The notes under the pieces were generated by a model. The model saw only the letters and a list, made by a program, of their open reading frames with translations. It ran no database searches and had not been told where the DNA came from. From the NCBI GenBank assembly GCA_002694855.1, contig NZNL01000052.1:3691-10757 (forward strand): DNA of 7,067 bases. The letters run 5' to 3'. The translations under genes and the position numbers were made by a program. This stretch comes from Gammaproteobacteria bacterium (GTDB lineage Bacteria > Pseudomonadota > Gammaproteobacteria > Pseudomonadales > Pseudohongiellaceae). Shown piece after piece: positions 1 through 6,615 of this stretch. The stretch's first letter is position 1, and the number at the start of each line of letters is the position of its first letter.

Positions 1-1445
1 GCATCGAACATCTGGTCAATCAGTTCCGGTGATATATATGTCCCAAAGGTATCTTTTAAGAAACGCTTATCTTTTTCAACAATCAAAAAATTATAAAGGA
101 ATATTCCCAAATAGGTTCCGCCCATGGAAATGGCCGGGCGAATAACCTCCCACATTTTCAAATCGTTGAAAAATGCATTATAAGTGAAAATCACCCAAAC
201 AGCAATAGCCAACAAAGGAACCGGCAGGGTGTATAACGGTTTTGCAGGTATACTAACTAAAACGCCCAGCAGGATGCAAATGATTAGGAGTGCCCAGAGA
301 TTGGTCTGCGCATCAGTGATGGATACAAATTCATTCTGCAGGACGCTATGAATAACATTAGCGTGAACTTCCACCCCGGCAAATGTTTCCTGTACCGGCG
401 TATTACGTAAATCCATTAATCCAGGCAGTGAAGCACCAACCAAGGCAACTTTTCCTTCCCAATAGGAAGGGTCCAGCATTTCTGGATCGAAACAATACAT
501 ATATGGCAGGTAATAAAAAGTTTTAAACCGGCCGTAATAATTCACAAACATGCGGCCCTGGTCATCAATGGGGATTTCTCTTATCACTGTGCCCGTGGTA
601 TCGCTGAGTCGAAGAATTAAGTTGTCAAAATCATAATCAAATCCATCTGCAGGAATACCAAGAATATCCATTGCCGCGGCCAGGACAAGCGTAGGATACA
701 CATGATTCGGTCCTTCAAAGTATATTGCTGTAGGCGCCCGCCTGATGATGCCATCCTGATCCTGAGGGAAATTGGCACTGCCGGCACGTTTTGCAGCATT
801 AATAAGATCCATATGCGTATTGGTTAATCGATCACCAATCGGTAGCCGCTGGGCCTGATCCAGAGGAAGGTTGATTAAATGATCCGGACGGTCATATCCT
901 TCCGGTTCACTATCCATCTTGTATTGAAAATTCAAAGTATCTTCCAATTCAAACACAAGTGCATGATACACTTTCTGGCTTTCAAAAGTTGATAATACAA
1001 AACGGGAAGGATCATTACTAACCAGGTACTGGTCGGTTGCCTGGGAAAGATATTCTTCCTGTGGTGCGTTCTCGCTGGTTAGGGCATTCACAAGTTCATA
1101 ATTAAATGTGTTTTCCGGATCAAAAATTATGTCAAAGAGCAGTGCTTTCGGGTTTCCTGATGTGACTACATCAATGAGTTGTCCATGGTAGGCATGGGGC
1201 CAATCATTATAATTTCCAAGGCCCTCAATAGAATTCTGTTCAATATCAATGATGACAACGCTATCAATGGAAGATTCTTCCACATTCTCTACCCTGGTCC
1301 GCATGCGGCTGTCATATGAACCGAACTCATAACCGTCTAATAAATCTTTGACAAAGGAAATTTTTTGGCTGCCGATACTAACAGCAATAGCAACAGCCAA
1401 TCCAATAAGTGCACCGATGCCTAGGCGTTTTAACAGTTCATTCAT
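1..1445 (-). CDS. CHASE2-domain membrane sensor, probable class III adenylate/guanylate cyclase (3' end beyond window)
   Basis: The frame is open from the ATG at 1445 through base 1 (481 codons plus two bases), with no stop, so the C-terminus is missing. An in-frame TAA lies close upstream, so this ATG is the first possible start; no Shine-Dalgarno sequence precedes it. Residues about 8-25 form an N-terminal membrane segment. Residues about 40-378 match the extracytoplasmic CHASE2 sensor domain: YDSRMR near 44, VVIIDIEQNSI near 63, a WPHAYH block near 82, FPQDQDGIIRRAP near 226, VNYYGRF near 301, and WEGKVALVGAS then GVEVHANVIHS near 329-367. Three membrane segments follow at about 382-399, 404-421 and 434-455. 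The last visible residues, FGTYISPELI (467-476), are the linker typically found just before a class III nucleotide cyclase domain. The cyclase domain itself is not in the window, so catalysis is inferred from family architecture. The gene lies 62 bases downstream of the FecR gene. Known CHASE2 ligands are poorly defined. CHASE2 identity is strong; the cyclase output is likely. Confidence 0.88.
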   Translation of the reverse strand, partial: MNELLKRLGIGALIGLAVAIAVSIGSQKISFVKDLLDGYEFGSYDSRMRTRVENVEESSIDSVVIIDIEQNSIEGLGNYNDWPHAYHGQLIDVVTSGNPKALLFDIIFDPENTFNYELVNALTSENAPQEEYLSQATDQYLVSNDPSRFVLSTFESQKVYHALVFELEDTLNFQYKMDSEPEGYDRPDHLINLPLDQAQRLPIGDRLTNTHMDLINAAKRAGSANFPQDQDGIIRRAPTAIYFEGPNHVYPTLVLAAAMDILGIPADGFDYDFDNLILRLSDTTGTVIREIPIDDQGRMFVNYYGRFKTFYYLPYMYCFDPEMLDPSYWEGKVALVGASLPGLMDLRNTPVQETFAGVEVHANVIHSVLQNEFVSITDAQTNLWALLIICILLGVLVSIPAKPLYTLPVPLLAIAVWVIFTYNAFFNDLKMWEVIRPAISMGGTYLGIFLYNFLIVEKDKRFLKDTFGTYISPELIDQMFD

Positions 1446-1507
1446 GAATGATTAGATGGATTATTCAAGTGTAATAAATAAAAAGTGCAAAATACAAATA
1501 TACCGGC

Positions 1508-2275
1508 TTATTCTTCAGCAGCGTCCAGTTCCTTGTTCCATTGTACGAAATCCAGATCACCATCTTTGGCCTGGTCAAACTTGAACATATGGTATTTGCC
1601 GTCCTTACGCACATTGATCTGCATGCCTTCCACCAAGCTGATCCAGTCTTCCAGCGTTACTTCATAGGGGCCGGACACTTCCGTTACAGGTCCCAATGTG
1701 AATTTTGGTTTTCCAGGTGCACTACCAGGATCTAGGGATTTACGTTTTTCCTGGCGTTCATCAATAATATTCTTGGCAGCATTCACATCCACCTTGCCAT
1801 CATATACCAATACCTCACTCTCGTCATCACCGGCCTTGGCCCGATACTTGGTTCCACGGATAGCTGCCACAGCAGTGGGTGTACGCACTGATACACTTTT
1901 CTTTTCGCCAAAGACTGCCTTGGCCGATACAAATATATTTCCTTTTTTCAAATTGGCACTGAAATTCTTGGCCATGGGTTTCACATTGGCCGCAGTTAAC
2001 TCCAACTCGGAATTTTCACCAATACGCATCTTGCCCCCGCCTTGCAGAGTGATCTCAGCCCGCGATTTAGGAGCAGTACGGATGACATCGCCTTCAAAAA
2101 CAGGGCGATTGGGCTTTGCCTTTTCCCAGGCTTCGACACCGGTGGCTTGGACCTCAACTTTACCTAGGGGCAAAGAGATCTTGCCAAATTGTTTTCCAGC
2201 AGTGTTGATATCACTTACAAAGAATACCAAGATGCTGAAAGTTAGAAGTATAAAAGAGGGAATGATTTTTTTCAT
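1508..2275 (-). CDS. FecR-domain envelope protein
   Basis: This 255-residue protein begins with MKK and a hydrophobic stretch (about residues 5-20). It reads as a signal peptide, but there is no clean A-x-A cleavage site, so an uncleaved signal anchor is possible. Residues about 35-165 form a FecR domain (PF04773 type): the FEGDVIRTAPKSRAEITL block at 60-77, a GGKMRIGENSELEL block at 80-93, then VSVRTPTAVAAIRGTKY (128-144) and VLVYDGKVDV (155-164), the classic core of the fold. A basic linker (about 172-190) leads to a 60-residue C-terminal part with no domain that I recognise. There are no cysteines. It has no N-terminal cytoplasmic anti-sigma region and no neighbouring ECF sigma factor or TonB receptor, so it is not the FecR of a ferric-citrate system. 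It is more likely a periplasmic or surface scaffold or signal partner. Its ATG shares one base with the stop of the giant upstream gene (TAATG), and the following gene is a CHASE2 sensor, a neighbour that I recall FecR proteins having in other bacteria. Confidence 0.9.
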   Translation of the reverse strand: MKKIIPSFILLTFSILVFFVSDINTAGKQFGKISLPLGKVEVQATGVEAWEKAKPNRPVFEGDVIRTAPKSRAEITLQGGGKMRIGENSELELTAANVKPMAKNFSANLKKGNIFVSAKAVFGEKKSVSVRTPTAVAAIRGTKYRAKAGDDESEVLVYDGKVDVNAAKNIIDERQEKRKSLDPGSAPGKPKFTLGPVTEVSGPYEVTLEDWISLVEGMQINVRKDGKYHMFKFDQAKDGDLDFVQWNKELDAAEE

Positions 2276-5200
2276 TATTTCACCAATATCATTTTTTTTG
2301 TTTTCATGTGCAACAGTTTACCTTGATCATTTTTCATGATCGTTTGATACAGGTATAAACCGGAAGGAAGTTGACGGTTAAACTTATCCCGGCCGTTCCA
2401 GATCACTTGCTGGTAACCACTTTCAATTTTTGCATTATGCAGTAAAACAGACACTTCTTCGCCCAAGATGTTGAAAACTTTCATGGAAACTACAGCATCT
2501 TCAACCAGCTGCATGCGTATGGCTGTGACCGGGTTAAAAGGGTTCGGGACATTCTGATCCACTGCAAATTCTGTAGGTAAGATACCTAGGTCATCGATAA
2601 TCTTGGACACATTTTCAGATAAACCAATGATCACTTTTAATTGATGGGGCTTTTCATCGCCAATACTTACATAATTATACGTTTCACCAGAACGCAGGTC
2701 ATGCTGGAGCCTATTTTTCAAATCTATAAGCAGCGCATCATACTCTAATGGAATATTAATAGCATCCATAGCATCCAGGCGGATATGTCCTGACATATTA
2801 GACTTAACAGCAATATTCCAGATATAGCTGGCTTGTCCTTCTTTACGGATGTCCTTACTGTAGGAACCTTTATCTTCCCAATCAGCATTGTCAAAAGCCA
2901 ATTGCACATAATCACCAATGACGGGTGGTTCCCGGGAATCCATGCTGTCCCGCTCATTTCTTGCCTGGGGATGAACACCCAGTTTATTGCCTGAATCATG
3001 ATAACCATTGATAGATGCTGATAAGTTAAACTGCCAACCGCCGTTTAAAATTTTTGGGGAGGAGCCGGGCTGCTCATGCTGAAAGGATATAATGCTGTTA
3101 TCACTATATGAGTAAAGCCAGTAGCCCTCACCTCCGGTAAATCCATCAGTTTCAACATAACCGGTTCCATCGTAAGCCCAGAGCGCATAATCAATATCGC
3201 CAATAATTTCCACTTGTTCTGGGAATGACATCACAAAATCATAGGGACTACCGATCATGTTCCAGCCCTGATCCAGTCCAACGCCAAAGCCCCCTATCAG
3301 CTCTATTACTTGGCCTGACCCGCTAGACAAATACGCATCGTCACGAGTAATGATCCAAAAAGCTTTTCCAGGGTCAAAATCTCCATAGCTCTCTTGATAA
3401 CCGTAGGCTTCATCGTAAGAAAACACTCGCCATTGAGAGCGGTCTTCCTCGCCCAAATTATCTTCGAGCACACTCACTACATTATTACCATACATCCAGC
3501 CTGGAAACGAGATCATGGTATATTCTTGTCTCTCTATATTAGCAAAATGCTTTTCCGTAAAAAATATAGGGGCTATTTCATACCATTCAGACCAAGACAC
3601 ATCACCATTAATGCTCTTGGCAGAAATCTGTACCATCAAACCTTCTGCGGTCACGTCACCGGCCACGATGCTTCCGCTCCAGGTTCCTGTCCCTATTTCT
3701 GTTGATGGAACATTTGTACTCCAAAGGGCACCCTCAATGTTTCCGTTATTTTCGTTGCCGCTTAAATCTGTAAGCGTTGAGCCTGATCCTTCATTGAAAT
3801 TCCAATAGGCATTAGGCGGATCAGCAAATGCATGAGGGGGTTGTCCATCATAAAGAGTAATAATATCATCCGTAAATAATACAGTATTCCAGATTGCTAA
3901 ATCAGCTATATTACCATGAAATGGATTCGTTCCTTGACCGCCCTGGTCACCGATACGTAGGTCAGATGAAGCTCCGCCGTTGCTAATGGATGATTCATTG
4001 CTGAAGTGAGGACCATCCTCTACACCATTCACATAGAAATATATTTCCAGCTGGTCGCCAACATCTTCTACAGTGACAGCCACATGCTGCCACTGATCAA
4101 ACTCATAGGTAATCGTGGAGTTGATGGCTGACCAGCAATCACCCTGATCCCAATAAACAAGATTTTGCGCCTGATTCACCGAACAATTGCCATCGCCAGT
4201 CCATGTTAGCGCAAGCCCGTATCCATACTCTCCTCTCATAAGTATAGTGCTCTCATTATCCAAGATTATTTCTGGGTAAACCCATGCTGCAATAGTTAGC
4301 ATATTACCCATATCAAGCTCTGTACTATATGGTATTTCAACAAAATCATCTATCCCATCAAAACTGAGGGAGCCGGATGATATATCTGAATCCAAAAAGC
4401 CCCCATAAATATGTGACGTATTATTACCACCCTTATAATAAGCATACTCTGCCTCAGCTATGCCTGAAGAAGCACTTAAATCTATTGAAAAATTGACCTC
4501 GGTACTGTCAACATAGATATCACCGCTGGTAATCTGAAAATTACTGAATTCAGGATAATCAGTTTCGTCGCCAGTTGAACCATCAAATTCAATGATAAAT
4601 CGGGCAAGATCATAATCCAAATCATTCCATTCACCATTTTCTAATATATGCGCCCAGTGTTCCAGTTCTTCAGAGTTATTGGGTTCACCCTCCATCCAGT
4701 TGGTGTAGGTCACATCTTCACCGGTAACCCATTGCCAGTTTCCTTCTTCAGCTTCATCGGTGAAACCAATCCAATTATCAGAGCCATCGAAATTATTGGT
4801 AATGAAATCATTTTCTTCCTGGGATGTAATGGTCACAAGATGGGCTTCAGTATATTGATTTACCCAGTCATTGGCGTTTTGCCATGTGTCTGGATAGTTA
4901 GATGACCAATATTTATGGCCTTCGAATTCACCAAGAAAAATAAAATCTTCGATGGCATTGACTATCTGGAAATAATTGCTCTCAACTTCCATGGCATAGT
5001 CTGGGTGCGAGAGCTTAATCTGATAGTTCCCCCCACCGGACAGGTCAGAAGGGATATTCCAGTAATAGCTGCCCCCATTGCTGCTGCTTACAAAATCAGT
5101 TTCAATATACTGATAAGGATATGCCTCATTGTAAAGTTCAATATGTAACAAATAATCATTCCCATCATATGTTGTGGAGGTCCATTCAATGGTTTCTCCA

Positions 5201-6615
5201 GTTCCTGCATGCCAGATCTCGCCTCCACTCGGTGAGGTAATTTCGAGAGCTGTGGGGCCGCTGCTGCCGCTGCTGGTCAACTCTAAATCTATATTTGTTA
5301 ATGTTAGACTGGCAGATACATATAGGCTATCTACCCTAGCAAAAGGTTCACCGCTGTCATACATATTGTTGTCATTGTCATCAAAATAAGCTTCCACTTC
5401 ATATGGTCCACCCTCTGTGATCTGGGGATCATTAAATTCATAAAAAGTACTAAATGGTGGGTTCTCTCCCCAGTTCTGTTCAAGATGGTCTACATTTGGG
5501 AGATGTAGACTCATACGGACTTGAGCATAGGAAAGGGGTTCGTATGCAAGGGCTAATAAACCTTCTGGTACTGTAGTTCCAAATGCAGTAATACTGCCAT
5601 TCAAATGCAACGCTAAAGAGTGACTATAACCTCCAGCTATTGCAACTACATTTTCAAGATCTTCTACTCCATTTATAACGCCAGATGGACCACCCCAGGC
5701 AGTCACAGTTCCATTCGAATGTATTGCATAACTACTCCACCATCCAGCAGAAATGGCAATCACATCAGAAAGCCCATCAGGAACAGTGGCTTGACCATAA
5801 TCACTTTCAAAATTTTCTGCGCCAGTCCCCCAAGCAGTAACTGTACCATCTGCATGTAAAGCAAGACTGTGGTTGTTTCCCGCAGCAATTCTAATTGCAG
5901 GGGAAAGACCATCAGGAACATCATTATTACTATTTCCCCAAGTAACTACTGTACCATCTGCTCGTAAAGCTAGACTATGAAAATCACCTGCAGCTATTGC
6001 TGCTACATCAGATAAGCCTGCAGGTACAGTAGATTGATTATAATTATTCCATCCCCATGCAGTAACAGTACCATTAGATAAAAGTGCAAGCCCATGATTA
6101 GGGCCTGCAGCAATGGCAATCACATCAGAAAGCTCATCAGGAATATCTGTTTGGCCAAAATCATTGTTTCCCCAAGCTGTAATAGTTCCATCTGTATGTA
6201 ATGCTAAACTATATATATATCCTCCTGCAACTTCTTTCACATCAGATAAGCCATTTGTAATTGATTGACCATCACTATTATCTCCCCAAGCTGTTACAGA
6301 TCTATCTGGTAAAATTGCAAGACTATGATTGGCTCCTGCAGCAATATTATTTTGATTGCTATTCAGTAGAGATACAGTACCCGATATACTACCATTGGAA
6401 CCGCTGTTGCCGTCATTCTCGTACCAGGCGATCTTGTCATCATTCCAAGATGCAGAGAGCACATCCATGTCACCGTCACCGTCCACATCCGTTGCATAAA
6501 CAGACATGGCACCAATAGCCGATGTGGAGATGGCATGCTCTGTAAATGTGGGCTGGGCCAATGAAAATGAAGTCAATACAAAAAGAATTAAACCAGTATA
6601 GAATTGTTTCATCAT
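2275..6615 (-). CDS. Secreted multidomain surface protein with RCC1-like propeller, C-type lectin, LamG and C-terminal sorting domain
   Basis: A 1446-residue exported protein. Domains in order: signal peptide (about 1-20, ending SLA-QP); one VCBS/FG-GAP-like unit with DVDGDGD at 43-49; seven RCC1-like repeats (91-346); a beta-sandwich resembling carboxypeptidase-regulatory domains, with DDNDNNMYDSGEPF at 412-425; an Ig-like domain opening ITSPSGGEIW (459-468, to about 552); a C-type lectin fold (about 557-679: WIGF 615-618, EPN 644-646, WND 663-665); a short beta linker; a LamG/concanavalin-like domain (about 747-970); a beta domain common just before sorting signals (about 1028-1178: GKAFWII, GWNMIGSP, GEGYWLY); a less clear stretch; and a C-terminal FlgD-like/type IX sorting domain (1347-1446: NVPNPFNP, VFNILGEEV, SGLYLY, KKMILVK). 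This suggests outer-membrane export and cell-surface display or release, with binding of glycans or other ligands. No catalytic domain is seen. The start is at ATGATG, behind a strong Shine-Dalgarno and overlapping the previous gene's stop. A ligand-binding adhesin is an inference from domain content. Confidence 0.92.
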   Translation of the reverse strand: MMKQFYTGLILFVLTSFSLAQPTFTEHAISTSAIGAMSVYATDVDGDGDMDVLSASWNDDKIAWYENDGNSGSNGSISGTVSLLNSNQNNIAAGANHSLAILPDRSVTAWGDNSDGQSITNGLSDVKEVAGGYIYSLALHTDGTITAWGNNDFGQTDIPDELSDVIAIAAGPNHGLALLSNGTVTAWGWNNYNQSTVPAGLSDVAAIAAGDFHSLALRADGTVVTWGNSNNDVPDGLSPAIRIAAGNNHSLALHADGTVTAWGTGAENFESDYGQATVPDGLSDVIAISAGWWSSYAIHSNGTVTAWGGPSGVINGVEDLENVVAIAGGYSHSLALHLNGSITAFGTTVPEGLLALAYEPLSYAQVRMSLHLPNVDHLEQNWGENPPFSTFYEFNDPQITEGGPYEVEAYFDDNDNNMYDSGEPFARVDSLYVSASLTLTNIDLELTSSGSSGPTALEITSPSGGEIWHAGTGETIEWTSTTYDGNDYLLHIELYNEAYPYQYIETDFVSSSNGGSYYWNIPSDLSGGGNYQIKLSHPDYAMEVESNYFQIVNAIEDFIFLGEFEGHKYWSSNYPDTWQNANDWVNQYTEAHLVTITSQEENDFITNNFDGSDNWIGFTDEAEEGNWQWVTGEDVTYTNWMEGEPNNSEELEHWAHILENGEWNDLDYDLARFIIEFDGSTGDETDYPEFSNFQITSGDIYVDSTEVNFSIDLSASSGIAEAEYAYYKGGNNTSHIYGGFLDSDISSGSLSFDGIDDFVEIPYSTELDMGNMLTIAAWVYPEIILDNESTILMRGEYGYGLALTWTGDGNCSVNQAQNLVYWDQGDCWSAINSTITYEFDQWQHVAVTVEDVGDQLEIYFYVNGVEDGPHFSNESSISNGGASSDLRIGDQGGQGTNPFHGNIADLAIWNTVLFTDDIITLYDGQPPHAFADPPNAYWNFNEGSGSTLTDLSGNENNGNIEGALWSTNVPSTEIGTGTWSGSIVAGDVTAEGLMVQISAKSINGDVSWSEWYEIAPIFFTEKHFANIERQEYTMISFPGWMYGNNVVSVLEDNLGEEDRSQWRVFSYDEAYGYQESYGDFDPGKAFWIITRDDAYLSSGSGQVIELIGGFGVGLDQGWNMIGSPYDFVMSFPEQVEIIGDIDYALWAYDGTGYVETDGFTGGEGYWLYSYSDNSIISFQHEQPGSSPKILNGGWQFNLSASINGYHDSGNKLGVHPQARNERDSMDSREPPVIGDYVQLAFDNADWEDKGSYSKDIRKEGQASYIWNIAVKSNMSGHIRLDAMDAINIPLEYDALLIDLKNRLQHDLRSGETYNYVSIGDEKPHQLKVIIGLSENVSKIIDDLGILPTEFAVDQNVPNPFNPVTAIRMQLVEDAVVSMKVFNILGEEVSVLLHNAKIESGYQQVIWNGRDKFNRQLPSGLYLYQTIMKNDQGKLLHMKTKKMILVK
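2278..2577 (-). other. C-terminal sorting / FlgD-like domain of the giant protein
   Basis: Residues 1347-1446 carry the pattern known for type IX secretion sorting domains (TIGR04183) and the related FlgD Ig-like domain: QNVPNPFNP, strands MKVFNILGEEV and QQVIWNGRD, then SGLYLY and a terminal KKMILVK. In type IX systems this domain directs passage across the outer membrane and is often removed on attachment. No type IX secretion component is in the window, so the route is inferred from this domain alone. Confidence 0.8.
2280..2284 (-). promoter_or_regulatory. Ribosome binding site at the coupled start of the FecR gene
   Basis: GGTGA on the minus strand lies 4 bases before the FecR ATG and within the final codons of the giant gene. 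The stop and start form TAATG, sharing one base, so terminating ribosomes could re-initiate here. Confidence 0.5.
3706..4377 (-). other. LamG / concanavalin-like domain within the giant protein
   Basis: Residues about 747-970 follow the Laminin_G_3-type order: LSFDGIDDFVEIP, MLTIAAWVYP, QWQHVAVTVE, IYFYVNGV, LRIGDQGG, GNIADLAIWN and a closing AYWNFNEGSGSTLTDLSG. Such jelly-roll domains often bind glycans. The only two cysteines of the 1446-residue protein, C811 and C827, lie here and could form one disulfide. Confidence 0.82.
4579..4947 (-). other. Cysteine-free C-type lectin fold within the giant protein
   Basis: Residues 557-679 show AHLVTITSQEEN, WIGF (615-618), GNWQWVTGE, YTNW, GEPNN (EPN 644-646) and WND (663-665), ending in FIIEF. 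These are the landmarks of a C-type lectin domain, including the EPN and WND positions that bind calcium and sugar in canonical lectins. None of the usual four disulfide cysteines is present. Confidence 0.82.
5578..6345 (-). repeat. Seven RCC1-like repeats inside the giant surface protein
   Basis: Seven copies of a motif of the form IAAGxxHSLAL..DGTVTAWG begin at protein residues 91, 128, 168, 207, 243, 288 and 326, giving periods of 37, 40, 39, 36, 45 and 38 residues. Seven repeats fit a closed seven-blade propeller, as in RCC1, although each unit is shorter than in eukaryotic RCC1. Some copies are still alike as DNA: 5752-5783 and 6112-6143 differ at one base in 32 and lie exactly 360 bases apart, which suggests fairly recent duplication of blades. 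Confidence 0.85.

Noticed and set aside
617..799. A 60-codon minus-strand reading frame within the left region
   Set aside because: It lies in a different frame inside the CHASE2 gene, whose own frame is open throughout with family motifs on both sides.
1495..1502. TATATTTG on the minus strand, matching the Bacteroidetes-type -7 element TAnnTTTG, 49 bases before the CHASE2 start
   Set aside because: No TTG-type -33 element lies at the right distance, and AT-rich spacers produce such matches by chance.
1446..1507. Possible terminator between the FecR and CHASE2 genes
   Set aside because: No GC-rich inverted repeat followed by a T-run is visible in the 62 bases.
1698..2339. A 213-codon plus-strand reading frame opposite the FecR gene
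   Set aside because: It is antisense to a well-supported FecR domain and has no recognisable motifs; it reads as a shadow. The same holds for the other plus-strand frames across the giant gene.
5578..6345. Regularly spaced repeats that could suggest a CRISPR array or other non-coding repeat
   Set aside because: Spacing varies (36-45 codons), copies diverge mainly in ways that keep the protein motif, and the frame is continuous, so these are coding RCC1-like repeats.
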